In this document: piece after piece, positions 7,620 through 15,319 of the stretch
How positions within the stretch are numbered: the stretch's first letter is position 1
Layout: every line of letters begins with the position of its first letter
NCBI GenBank assembly: GCA_001821935.1
Contig: MHOU01000011.1
Coordinates: 47,022 to 89,441, forward strand
Source of the DNA: Candidatus Staskawiczbacteria bacterium RIFCSPHIGHO2_02_FULL_43_16
GTDB taxonomy: Bacteria > Patescibacteriota > Minisyncoccia > Minisyncoccales > Staskawiczbacteraceae
DNA length: 42,420 nt
Direction: 5' to 3'
Made by a program: the position numbers and the translations under genes
The notes under the pieces: generated by a model
Seen by the model: only the letters and a program-made list of their open reading frames with translations
Databases searched by the model: none
Told to the model about the DNA's origin: nothing

Positions 7620-9851
7620 ATGGCGAAACCAGACAAAAACCAAAAAGAAAACGGCAAGAACGGCAAGCTCAAGAAAAAAGAGCATATTTTGCATACCAAA
7701 ACCAAAAAGTGGATCAAGGGTATTTTGATGTGCTTGATTGCCGTCATTGCTACCCTCTCGTTTTTTGGCAAGGCGGGGATGGCGGGCGAGTGGCTGGTAT
7801 ATTTTTTGAACCTTTTGTTCGGGGACTCGCGTCTGACGGTTACCACCATTATCCTATCGCTGTTTGCCAGCGGTTTGGTATTTTTAAAATCCCATAAGCG
7901 GGTGAAGGCGCTGGCTATCGGGCTGGCCATTTTGCTTACCATTGTTGGCATTTCGGGCCTGGCGGGCAACCAGAATTTGAATATGGAATACATTGGCGCC
8001 GTGGGCTGGTTTGCCAAACTGCTTTTGAGCGGTTTCGGCTTGTTGGTGGCCAACATTGTTTTTGCCACGATTATTATCATTGGCTTGTTTATTTTCCTGC
8101 AATTTTTATGGAATGACCAGCCAAAAGAGTTGGAAGAAAAAAGGGCAGTCGGGGTTTTCCCGTTAAAAAGCACCGATTCACCCAATTTGAAAATCACGGG
8201 CGTGCAGCCACCGGCTCAGAAAGAAGAATTAAAGCCCCGGCCTTCGCTGTTTAAGAAAGAAGATGCCAATAAAAAAGAGGCGGTGCCCATTTTGGTTAAC
8301 GCCAGCCAGCCCATTCAGAAAGGAAAATACGCTCTGCCGCCAATTGATTTATTGAATAAAAATGAAACCGCCCCAACCAGCGGCAATATTAAAGAAAACT
8401 CTCTGATTATCAAAAAGACCCTGGAAAATTTTGGCATTCCAGTGGAAATGGCTGAGGTAAACGTGGGGCCAGCAGTTACCCAATATGCTTTTAAACCCGC
8501 TGAAGGAGTTAAATTGTCTAAGATTACTACGCTTTCTAACAACTTAGCACTAGCTCTGGCTGCCCACCCCATTAGGATTGAAGCGCCCATTCCCGGAAAA
8601 GCCTTGGTGGGCATTGAAGTGCCCAATAAGGTGCGGGCCACGGTAGTGCTGCGCAATTTGATTGCTGATGTGGCTTATCAAGACGCCGAATCCCCGTTAA
8701 TGATTGCCCTGGGAAAAGATGTTTCGGGCAATCCGGTCTATACCGCCCTGGAAGAACAGCCCCACATGCTGGTGGCCGGCGCCACGGGTACAGGGAAAAC
8801 CATTTTTTTGAATTCCCTGATTTTGAGCATGCTCTATAAAAGCACGCCCGAACATTTGCGGTTGATCATGGTTGACCCCAAGCGGGTGGAATTCCAAAAC
8901 TACAATAACATTCCGCATTTGCTGTGCCCGGTGATTAACGATGCCACTAAAACGATTAACGCTTTGCAATGGCTGGCCAAGGAAATGGAACGGCGCTTTG
9001 AAGTGTTCTCTGAAATTTCCGCCAGGAATATTAAAAGTTACAACGCTAATAAATCGGTCATTACGGCCGGCACACAACTGCCCTACATTGTGGTGGTGGT
9101 GGATGAGTTGGCAGATTTGATGGCCGCCAAGGGAAAGGAATTGGAAGCGGGGATTGTGCGTTTGGCGCAGATGGCGCGGGCTACGGGCATCCACTTGGTG
9201 TTGGCCACCCAGCGGCCTTCGGTTGAAGTTATTACCGGTTTAATCAAAGCCAACATTTCCAGCCGGATCAGTTTCCAGGTGGCCAGCCAGATTGACTCGC
9301 GCACGGTTATAGACACTTCCGGCGCTGAAAAATTGCTGGGCCTGGGCGATATGTTATTTTTGTCATCAAAGAGTTCTAAAATTACCCGGGTTCAGGGTCC
9401 GTATGTTTCGGAAAAAGAAGTTAAAAAAGTCACCGATTGGCTGGACGAACAGGCTAAGATGGTGGATGAGCCCCAAAGCGAGCTGATTGCCAACCTAAAA
9501 GACACGCTGGAACGCCAGGAAGAAAGCGAAGAAAAAGGCGGAGGGGATGTGTTTTTTGGCGACAGTGACCCGCTGTTTGATGATGTAAAAAGAATTGTCA
9601 TTGAAACCCAAAAAGCTTCAGCATCGTTTTTGCAGCGCAGGCTGCGCATTGGTTATTCGCGAGCCGCGCGGCTAATTGATATGCTGGAAGACCAGGGGGT
9701 GGTAGGTCCCGCCGACGGCGCCAAGCCGCGCGATGTGTATGGTGAGCCAAGCAAGGCTCAGATGGCAGATACCGGCCCGAGCGGTTTAGATGAATCGGAG
9801 GAGTTACCCAAAACCGCAGCGGCTGAAAGTGAAACTTGGGAGAAAATATAA
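7620..9851 (+). CDS. ftsK: DNA translocase FtsK/SpoIIIE
   Basis: A septum-located ATP-driven DNA pump that clears chromosome termini at division. I chose the ATG at 7620 (743 residues), preceded by GAAGGA; the frame is open 24 codons further up but that would precede the promoter. About four hydrophobic segments span the first 165 residues (short FtsK membrane domain). A basic/acidic linker is followed by the alpha/beta motor domain with Walker A GATGTGKT (residues 387-394) and Walker B VVVVDELADLM. At the C-terminus a gamma winged-helix domain begins near DPLFDDVKRIV, which in the family reads KOPS sequences and contacts XerD. All three functional parts are present. recA follows 55 bases downstream. 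Confidence 0.96.
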   Translation: MAKPDKNQKENGKNGKLKKKEHILHTKTKKWIKGILMCLIAVIATLSFFGKAGMAGEWLVYFLNLLFGDSRLTVTTIILSLFASGLVFLKSHKRVKALAIGLAILLTIVGISGLAGNQNLNMEYIGAVGWFAKLLLSGFGLLVANIVFATIIIIGLFIFLQFLWNDQPKELEEKRAVGVFPLKSTDSPNLKITGVQPPAQKEELKPRPSLFKKEDANKKEAVPILVNASQPIQKGKYALPPIDLLNKNETAPTSGNIKENSLIIKKTLENFGIPVEMAEVNVGPAVTQYAFKPAEGVKLSKITTLSNNLALALAAHPIRIEAPIPGKALVGIEVPNKVRATVVLRNLIADVAYQDAESPLMIALGKDVSGNPVYTALEEQPHMLVAGATGTGKTIFLNSLILSMLYKSTPEHLRLIMVDPKRVEFQNYNNIPHLLCPVINDATKTINALQWLAKEMERRFEVFSEISARNIKSYNANKSVITAGTQLPYIVVVVDELADLMAAKGKELEAGIVRLAQMARATGIHLVLATQRPSVEVITGLIKANISSRISFQVASQIDSRTVIDTSGAEKLLGLGDMLFLSSKSSKITRVQGPYVSEKEVKKVTDWLDEQAKMVDEPQSELIANLKDTLERQEESEEKGGGDVFFGDSDPLFDDVKRIVIETQKASASFLQRRLRIGYSRAARLIDMLEDQGVVGPADGAKPRDVYGEPSKAQMADTGPSGLDESEELPKTAAAESETWEKI

Positions 9852-9906
9852 TTTTTAAATAAGTAATATTCTAGATTCTAGTTATTAGATTCTGGATTTT
9901 AAAAAT

Positions 9907-10980
9907 ATGGCTAAAGAAAAAAAGGAAACCCTCGGCCGTAGGCCTATGGGCGAGGCAAAAAAAGAGGCTCAGGAAAAGCAACACAAGGCGCTAGATTCGG
10001 CGATGAAGGAAATTAAGGAAAAGTATGGCGAAGGGTCTATCATGAAACTTTCCGAAAGCAATAAGGTGAATGTGGATACCATTCCCACCGGATCCATTGC
10101 CATGGATATGGCGCTGGGGGTGGGCGGGATGCCGCGGGGGAGGATTATTGAAATTTATGGGGCGGAGTCTAGCGGCAAAACCACCTTGTGTTTGCACATT
10201 GTGGCTGAAGCCCAAAAAAAAGGCGGTGTGTGCGCTTATATTGATGCCGAACACGCCATGGATCCTGATTACGCCAAACGGCTTGGAGTAAATACGGATG
10301 ACTTGTTAATTTCCCAGCCGGATTCCGGCGAAAACGCGTTGCAAATTGTGGAAACGTTGGTCAATACCAAAAACGTGGATGTGATTGTGGTGGACTCGGT
10401 GGCTGCTTTGACCCCCCAGCGCGAAATTGAAGGTGAAATTGGAGACCAGCACATGGGCTTGCAGGCGCGCATGATGAGCCAGGCTTGCCGGAAGCTTTCC
10501 AGCATTGCCTCCAAATCAAACACCATGATTATTTTTATCAACCAAACCCGCATGAAAATTGGTATGGTCTTTGGAAATCCAGAAACCACACCAGGCGGAT
10601 TGGCCTTGAAATTTTATGCTTCGGTGCGGGTGAATCTGGCCCGGACCGCCCAAATAAAAAGCGGAGATGAAATTGTTGGCAACCGGGTGAAAGCCAAGGT
10701 GGTAAAAAACAAAGTGGCCGCCCCCTTTCGTGTGGCTGAATTTGATATTTATTATAACGAAGGCATTTCAAAAAGCGGCGATGCGCTGCGCGCCGGTTTG
10801 GCCAATGGTATGATAAAACAAACAGGGAACACCTTTACCCTTGATGGTGAAAAAATGGGTGTGGGCACCGAAACCGCCAAACATTACTTGAAAGAACATC
10901 CCGAAGCCATTAAAAAAATCAAAGCGGCCGCGGCTTCATTTGTGGTTGCCGGCCCAGCCGCAAAAGAGGAGGAAGAGTAA
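9907..10980 (+). CDS. recA: Recombinase RecA
   Basis: A 357-residue RecA, the strand-exchange ATPase of homologous recombination. Walker A reads GAESSGKT (G in place of the more usual P context), the DNA-binding L2 region reads GNPETTPGG, and the C-terminus ends in acidic EEEE as is typical. The N-terminus is longer than usual: the residues [10 protein letters not shown] are encoded by a 26-base near-perfect palindrome (9930-9955), which suggests an in-frame repeat insertion ahead of the core. It probably shares transcription with ftsK, and a perfect bidirectional terminator follows directly. No LexA-like operator is recognisable upstream. Confidence 0.98.
   Translation: MAKEKKETLGRRPMGEAKKEAQEKQHKALDSAMKEIKEKYGEGSIMKLSESNKVNVDTIPTGSIAMDMALGVGGMPRGRIIEIYGAESSGKTTLCLHIVAEAQKKGGVCAYIDAEHAMDPDYAKRLGVNTDDLLISQPDSGENALQIVETLVNTKNVDVIVVDSVAALTPQREIEGEIGDQHMGLQARMMSQACRKLSSIASKSNTMIIFINQTRMKIGMVFGNPETTPGGLALKFYASVRVNLARTAQIKSGDEIVGNRVKAKVVKNKVAAPFRVAEFDIYYNEGISKSGDALRAGLANGMIKQTGNTFTLDGEKMGVGTETAKHYLKEHPEAIKKIKAAAASFVVAGPAAKEEEE
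9930..9955. repeat. Palindrome inside the recA N-terminal coding region
   Basis: A 26-base palindrome with arms CCTCGGCCGTAGG and CCTATGGGCGAGG: 12 of 13 pairs form (one G.T wobble, one G.G mismatch). It encodes a poorly conserved N-terminal extension. Confidence 0.6.
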
Positions 10981-11010
10981 ATAAAAACAGCCCCGCGGGG
11001 CTGTTTTTAT
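10981..11010. terminator. Bidirectional terminator between recA and rpsR
   Basis: A perfect 30-base palindrome begins directly after the recA stop, with an AACAGCCCCG stem arm, A-run on one side and T-run on the other. It can end transcripts from both strands. Confidence 0.9.
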
Positions 11011-11020
11011 TCTAGCTTCT

Positions 11021-11070
11021 AGATACCCGCCCAACGGGGCGAGGCTCGCCTAACAAGGCGGCTAGCTTCC
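11021..11070 (-). repeat. Dispersed palindromic element, copy 2 (inverted)
   Basis: Exact reverse complement of 6447-6496 over 50 bases. Together the two copies form inverted repeats around the block holding the 6670 gene, ftsK and recA. Confidence 0.9.
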
Positions 11071-11088
11071 CTGCCTGCCGGCAGGCAG
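11071..11088. repeat. 18-base perfect palindrome
   Basis: CTGCCTGCCGGCAGGCAG lies between the inverted element and the rpsR stop. It is absent from the otherwise identical copy near 6446, so it looks like an insertion of a second small palindrome. Confidence 0.7.
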
Positions 11089-11091
11089 ATT

Positions 11092-11289
11092 CTATTTAGG
11101 TGTATACGCCATCATTCCCATTTGCCGGGCCTGCTTAATGGCCGTAGCGATTTTACGCTGGTGGTGGCTGCAAAGACCCGTTTTTTTCCGTGGCTTTATT
11201 TTAAAAAAGCCGGAAATAAAACGGGAGAGCAATTCCGTGTTTTTATAATCAACTTCGTTGATATTTTTTTGGCAAAAGTAGCAAACCAT
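11092..11289 (-). CDS. rpsR: 30S ribosomal protein S18
   Basis: A 65-residue S18, which binds 16S rRNA and pairs with S6 on the small-subunit platform. The basic core KNTELLSRFISGFFKIKPRK and the terminal block around LCSHHQRKIATAIKQARQMG are typical. The N-terminal CYFC pair with the later CSHH resembles zinc-binding S18 variants (inference). It is last in the rpsF-ssb-rpsR operon. The 105 bases between it and ssb (11290-11394) are A/T-rich low-complexity sequence with no gene visible. Confidence 0.95.
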   Translation of the reverse strand: MVCYFCQKNINEVDYKNTELLSRFISGFFKIKPRKKTGLCSHHQRKIATAIKQARQMGMMAYTPK

Positions 11290-11394
11290 ACGTGTAAATT
11301 TTATAATTTTTAATTTTGTAAATAATTTTTCAAATACTTTAATTTTTAAACATTAAACAATTTAGTCATTATTTAAAAATTAAAAATTGGAAAT

Positions 11395-11919
11395 TCAAAA
11401 GGGGATGTCCTTAACATCGATCTCATTATTCTCGTCTCCCTTCGGCTCTTCCTGGCTTACGAAACTGGTGACCGGGGCATTTTCTTCAATAATGGGTATC
11501 TCTTCGGCTTTGGGCATATTGTTCATTGGTGCCGGGGCCGAATATGGTTTTTGGTAATTTGAAGTTCCTGTGGCCGGCGCCCCCTGTCCTTGTGGCCTTG
11601 GGCCCAGTTGCAACGTTTCGGCAATGATTTCTGTCCTGAATTTTTTCACCCCATCCGTTCCTTGCCAGCTTGAGGTTTTAATTCTACCTTCTATGAAAAT
11701 GAGCGCGCCTTTGGTTAAATATCTTGAAGCAATGTCAGCCAGCTTTCCGAATGCCACAATATTATGGAATTCCACATCCTGTTTTTTCTGCCCGGCCTGG
11801 TCGGTGTAAAACCTATTGGTGGCAATCCCGAAATTCACTACTTGCTGACCAGAAGGCAATGCGCGGGACTCCGGATCGCGCGTTACGTTTCCTAAAATAA
11901 AGGCTTTATTAAAATTCAT
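11395..11919 (-). CDS. ssb: Single-stranded DNA-binding protein
   Basis: A 174-residue SSB with an OB fold in roughly the first 110 residues (MNFNKAFILGNVTRDPE, then FIEGRIKTSSWQ). A flexible Gly/Pro/acidic linker follows, and the conserved acidic tip here reads DVKDIPF, the tail that recruits repair and replication proteins. It sits four bases after rpsF and upstream of rpsR, the usual S6-SSB-S18 order. Complete and normal. Confidence 0.97.
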   Translation of the reverse strand: MNFNKAFILGNVTRDPESRALPSGQQVVNFGIATNRFYTDQAGQKKQDVEFHNIVAFGKLADIASRYLTKGALIFIEGRIKTSSWQGTDGVKKFRTEIIAETLQLGPRPQGQGAPATGTSNYQKPYSAPAPMNNMPKAEEIPIIEENAPVTSFVSQEEPKGDENNEIDVKDIPF

Positions 11920-11923
11920 GAAT

Positions 11924-12349
11924 TTATTCCGAAAGGATTTCGTCTAATTTTTTGTTAATGTCTTCCATTTGGACTTTCTTTGACGGTTTGGCGGGCTTTG
12001 CCATTTGAGCCATGCCCGCTATGGCCACCGGTTTTCTGGTCCTTCGTTCTTTCATGATTTTCACCGGTTTTTTAACAATCAAAAAGTGCCGTAATACTTT
12101 GGCGTTTTTTTCCAACTGGGCTTTCATGGGTTTAATCTGGTTTTCTTCAACGGTAAATTCCGTAGTGACAAAAAATCCTGAACTTTGCTTTTTTATCTGG
12201 TAAGCCAGGGGTTGGGGCGTGGTTTTTTCAGATTTTATGATAACTCCGCCGGTTGCCTGCAAAGAAGCCTCAAAGTCTTTTTTGACGCCGTCGGCTTCTT
12301 CCATGGTCATATGGGAAGAAATAATATAGGTTAATTCGTAAGTTTGCAT
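11924..12349 (-). CDS. rpsF: 30S ribosomal protein S6
   Basis: A 141-residue S6 that partners S18 on the small subunit. The start MQTYELTYIIS and the block KKQSSGFFVTTEFTVEE are characteristic. A lysine-rich extension of about 45 residues follows the core fold (after about residue 95), longer than in E. coli. It is the first gene of the rpsF-ssb-rpsR operon, divergent from the phosphohexomutase gene; the shared intergenic region is only about 70 bases. Confidence 0.95.
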   Translation of the reverse strand: MQTYELTYIISSHMTMEEADGVKKDFEASLQATGGVIIKSEKTTPQPLAYQIKKQSSGFFVTTEFTVEENQIKPMKAQLEKNAKVLRHFLIVKKPVKIMKERRTRKPVAIAGMAQMAKPAKPSKKVQMEDINKKLDEILSE

Positions 12350-12405
12350 ATATTTAGTTAGTGCAATAATAGCAAATAGCTATGGAAAAATCAAGCCCCT
12401 TGATA

Positions 12406-12411
12406 TATAAT
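12406..12411 (+). promoter_or_regulatory. Consensus -10 box giving a leaderless transcript
   Basis: TATAAT ends six bases before the ATG at 12418, so transcription should begin at or next to the start codon. The -35 region is weak. Confidence 0.6.
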
Positions 12412-12417
12412 TCTAGA

Positions 12418-13749
12418 ATGATTAACCCATCTATTTTCAAGTCATACGATGTGCGGGGCATTTATCCTGCTGACCTAAATGAAGAAGCTGCTTATCAGAT
12501 AGGTCGGGCTTTTGTTGCTCATACAGGCGCTAAAAATGTGGTTGTGGGTTATGACGCGCGTCTGTCATCACCAGCCTTATTTAAAGCTCTTGCAGGGGGT
12601 CTTTTGGCTGGGGGCGCTAAAGTAATCACTATCGGTCAAGTGCCCACGGAATGCCTTTATTTTGCTGTGGGTAATTATGATTTTGACGCAGGTATTATGA
12701 TTACCGCTAGCCATAATCCCAAGGAATATAATGGGTTTAAGATGGTTGTCAAAAAAAAGGACTTTGTAGAAATTATTCCCGGCAAGGATATTGCAAAGCT
12801 GATAGAAGACAATGGTATTACTACAGAAGAAAATATCCAATTGCAAGAAAAAGATATATGGAGTGACTATATCAATCATGCTACCGCCCTTGTCGATTTG
12901 ACTAAGTTGGCAGCAATGAATGTTGTTATCGATGCTTCAAATGGTGTTGGTGGTTTGGGGATTTTAAAAGTTCAAGGTAAATTACCAATTAAGATTGCTA
13001 CTTTAAATTTTAAGCCGGATGGTAATTTTCCTAATCATGATCCCAACCCCTTAGTAGAAGGTTCAGCAGACCAAATTAAAAAAGAAATCAAAGAGCAAAA
13101 AGCCGATATGGGATTTATTTTTGACGGTGATGCGGATAGAATTTATGTTGTAACCGAACAGGGGGAATTTATTAAAGCCGACATTACATTAACACTTTTG
13201 GCGAAGTATTTTTTGAAAAAATATCCAGGAACGGGCATTGCTTACCATGTTACATGCTCCAAATCAGTAGGTGAATTTGTGAAAAAATGGGGAGGTAAAC
13301 CTATTCGTACAAAAGTTGGTTTTATCAATATTCAAAAAGGATTAATAGAAAATAACGGTATTATGGGAGGCGAGCTTTCTGGTCACTATTGTTTTAAAGA
13401 TAACTTTTATACAGATTCGGGCATGATTGCATTTTTAACTCTGCTCCAAATAATTTCACAAGACAGTAGGAAGGTTTCAGAAATAATGAGAGAATTATCT
13501 TTGTATGTAAAAGACCCAGAAATAAACTTTGAGGTGGAGAATAAAGATGAGATTATGGAAAAAGTAAAACAAAAATATACCGATGGCAGGCAGGATTTTT
13601 TGGATGGTATTAGTGTGTTTTACGATAACTGGTGGTTTAATGTGCGACCGTCAAATACTGAACCGCTGCTAAGGTTAACTATTGAGGCAGATACCAAAGA
13701 GCTACTTGAACAAAAGAAAAAGGAGCTGCAAGATTTTATCGAGCAATAA
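12418..13749 (+). CDS. Phosphomannomutase/phosphoglucomutase
   Basis: A four-domain alpha-D-phosphohexomutase interconverting hexose 6- and 1-phosphates for sugar-nucleotide synthesis. I chose the ATG at 12418 (443 residues, MINPSIFKSYDVRG); 12 extra in-frame codons upstream would overlap the -10 box. The phosphoserine loop TASHNP has Ser at residue 98, the magnesium loop DGDADR is at 236-241, the sugar-binding loop GGELSGH at 317-323, and the phosphate-binding RPSNTEP is near residue 415. All catalytic elements are intact. Mannose versus glucose preference cannot be read from sequence. The gene is convergent with trpS and shares a terminator with it. Confidence 0.93.
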   Translation: MINPSIFKSYDVRGIYPADLNEEAAYQIGRAFVAHTGAKNVVVGYDARLSSPALFKALAGGLLAGGAKVITIGQVPTECLYFAVGNYDFDAGIMITASHNPKEYNGFKMVVKKKDFVEIIPGKDIAKLIEDNGITTEENIQLQEKDIWSDYINHATALVDLTKLAAMNVVIDASNGVGGLGILKVQGKLPIKIATLNFKPDGNFPNHDPNPLVEGSADQIKKEIKEQKADMGFIFDGDADRIYVVTEQGEFIKADITLTLLAKYFLKKYPGTGIAYHVTCSKSVGEFVKKWGGKPIRTKVGFINIQKGLIENNGIMGGELSGHYCFKDNFYTDSGMIAFLTLLQIISQDSRKVSEIMRELSLYVKDPEINFEVENKDEIMEKVKQKYTDGRQDFLDGISVFYDNWWFNVRPSNTEPLLRLTIEADTKELLEQKKKELQDFIEQ

Positions 13750-13778
13750 AAAATGGGGCTATATAAGCCCCATTTTTT
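13748..13778. terminator. Shared bidirectional terminator of the phosphohexomutase gene and trpS
   Basis: AAAAAATGGGGCT and AGCCCCATTTTTT surround a 5-base loop. The trpS stop codon (13759-13761) lies within the hairpin, and the mutase stop abuts it. Confidence 0.92.
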
Positions 13779-14736
13779 CTCTAACCTCTCTCATAGTCTC
13801 TTGCGCTATAACCTGCGCCTTATGTTGCCCTTGTTTTAAAATTTCTTGCACATACACCTCGCGGGTCATCAGTTCTTTTTGTTTCCTTCGGAATGGTTCC
13901 AAATATTGCACTACTACCTGTGCTAAAGATTTTTTGAACTCTCCGTAATTTTTACCCACGAATTCTTTTTCCAAATCTTGGGTGGTTTTGCCTGAAAGCA
14001 AGCTGTAAATCATCAGTAAGTTGGAAATTCCCGGTTTTTTGGTGAGATTATATTTTACTTCTTTGCCGGAATCTGTGGTGGCCGACATAATTTTTTTGGT
14101 AATATCTTCCGGAGAGTCAAACAAAAAGATACAGCTCTTTGCTTCATCAGACTTTGACATTTTTTTCTTAGGGTCAACCAAGCTCATTATTTTTGCCCCT
14201 TCTTTTAAAATCATGCTCGCAGGCTCTTTGAAGGTCTGGCCGAATTTTTGGTTGAATTTACGCGCTAACGTTCGCATTAATTCAATGTGTTGTTCCTGGT
14301 CTTTACCCACCGGCACGGCTTCGCCTTTATACAAAAGCACGTCAGCGGTTTGTAGCACCGGATAATCCAACAGCCCGGCGTTGATATTTTCTTTGAATTT
14401 TTTTGACTTGTCTTTATACTGGGTCATGCGCTCTAACTCTCCAATGGGGGTGATAGTGTTAAACAGCCAGCCCAATTCGGCATGTTCTTTTACTTGCGAC
14501 TGCACAAAAATAATAGATTTTTCGGGATCAATGCCTGCAGCCATTATGGCAATAGAAGTTTCTTTTATTTTCTGTTGCAAGGTTTTGGGGTCGTAGGGGA
14601 TAGTGAGGGCATGCAAATCAACGATACAATAAATGCACTCATTATCTTTTTGGAGCTGGACCCACTGCTTGATGGCTCCCAAATAATTTCCAATGTGTAA
14701 TTGGTTTGTCGGCTGTATGCCGGAAAAAATTCTCAT
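13759..14736 (-). CDS. trpS: Tryptophanyl-tRNA synthetase
   Basis: A 325-residue class I synthetase that charges tRNA-Trp. The HIGH motif appears as HIGN at residues 14-17 (GIQPTNQLHIGNYLGA) and the KMSKS motif at residues 192-196. Length is standard for a compact TrpRS. An orphan nucleotidyltransferase gene ends seven bases upstream of its start, and a tRNA-like gene with an apparent CCA (Trp-type) anticodon is about 450 bases away on the other strand. No T-box leader or trp-rich leader peptide is visible. Confidence 0.97.
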   Translation of the reverse strand: MRIFSGIQPTNQLHIGNYLGAIKQWVQLQKDNECIYCIVDLHALTIPYDPKTLQQKIKETSIAIMAAGIDPEKSIIFVQSQVKEHAELGWLFNTITPIGELERMTQYKDKSKKFKENINAGLLDYPVLQTADVLLYKGEAVPVGKDQEQHIELMRTLARKFNQKFGQTFKEPASMILKEGAKIMSLVDPKKKMSKSDEAKSCIFLFDSPEDITKKIMSATTDSGKEVKYNLTKKPGISNLLMIYSLLSGKTTQDLEKEFVGKNYGEFKKSLAQVVVQYLEPFRRKQKELMTREVYVQEILKQGQHKAQVIAQETMREVREKMGLI

Positions 14737-14742
14737 GATTAA

Positions 14743-15066
14743 TTAAACCTCAACACCGTATTTTTTAATTTCAAAAATAAGCGGCGTGGCGGTAGCGGCA
14801 AAATCTTTGGAAGAAACCGGGTGCGCTTCAATCCTATTATCAAGTTTCCAGTGCAAAAAATTTAATCTGCTCGACTCTACCATTTCGTCTTTTCCCAATT
14901 TTGGGGAAACGACACAGATGTCAATATCACTGTCTTCCCTAGCATTACCGCGCGCATACGAACCAAACACCAACATCTTTTCAATGGGAATACCTGCATC
15001 TTCAACAGTACGGCGATACTGTAATGCGATTTTTCTAATTTCTTTTTTTATTGTTTTTTTAGCCAT
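14743..15066 (-). CDS. MNT-family nucleotidyltransferase (orphan)
   Basis: A 107-residue minimal nucleotidyltransferase. The motif GS-X10-D-X-D is present (GSYARGNAREDSDID) and a downstream region supplies further acidic residues. Family members often act as antitoxins that AMPylate a HEPN toxin, but no HEPN gene is adjacent. A second copy at 37616-37939 shares 90 of 107 residues, with the C-terminal half almost unchanged. The gene probably shares a transcript with trpS. Substrate unknown; it might modify a protein or RNA. Confidence 0.85.
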   Translation of the reverse strand: MAKKTIKKEIRKIALQYRRTVEDAGIPIEKMLVFGSYARGNAREDSDIDICVVSPKLGKDEMVESSRLNFLHWKLDNRIEAHPVSSKDFAATATPLIFEIKKYGVEV

Positions 15067-15133
15067 GTTATTAATTTGGTCACCTTATTTGACATGACGT
15101 TATTGTACCAAAAGGCAGGGAAGTCCGAAAGAC

Positions 15134-15162
15134 TTGACAGGCCTTCTATTATTGGTTATCAT
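15134..15162 (+). promoter_or_regulatory. Strong promoter of the tRNA-like gene
   Basis: TTGACA, exactly 17 bases, then TATCAT. The predicted start at about 15169 is roughly 15 bases upstream of the tRNA-like fold. Confidence 0.75.
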
Positions 15163-15183
15163 CCGGATATGTTCTTTACTATG

Positions 15184-15277
15184 AAAGGCGAAGCCCTATG
15201 GTAGGGTCCTCGATTCCAAACCGGGAGAAGTGTACGACGTACGCGTACATTTACGGGTTCGAATCCCGTCGCCTTTT
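15184..15277 (+). tRNA. Noncanonical long-arm tRNA-like gene, apparent anticodon CCA
   Basis: A 94-base cloverleaf can be drawn. Acceptor AAAGGCG (15184-15190) pairs with CGCCTTT (15270-15276). A D-arm GCCC-TATGGTA-GGGT and a perfect T-arm ACGGG-TTCGAAT-CCCGT are present. The anticodon loop TTCCAAA places CCA at 15216-15218, closed by a weak stem with a U.G pair and an A.C mismatch. The variable arm is a 9-bp stem (AAGTGTACG with CGTACATTT, one G.T pair) around ACGTACG. Position 8 is A, not U. Long variable arms belong to Ser, Leu, Tyr and Sec tRNAs, not Trp, so the amino acid is unclear. It has its own promoter and terminator, arguing against a dead remnant. Confidence 0.55.
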
Positions 15278-15280
15278 TTC

Positions 15281-15308
15281 AAGCCACTTTCTTGGAAGTG
15301 GCTTTTTT
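15281..15308 (+). terminator. Terminator of the tRNA-like gene
   Basis: A 9-bp stem AAGCCACTT/AAGTGGCTT with a 6-base loop, followed by a T-run, four bases after the tRNA-like fold. Confidence 0.85.
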
Positions 15309-15319
15309 CTTGCAATTTT

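Noticed and set aside
7305-7694. 129-codon minus-strand frame between the 6670 gene and ftsK
   Set aside because: It overlaps both neighbours, crosses a terminator and the structured element, and has no ribosome site; the fold explains the region better.
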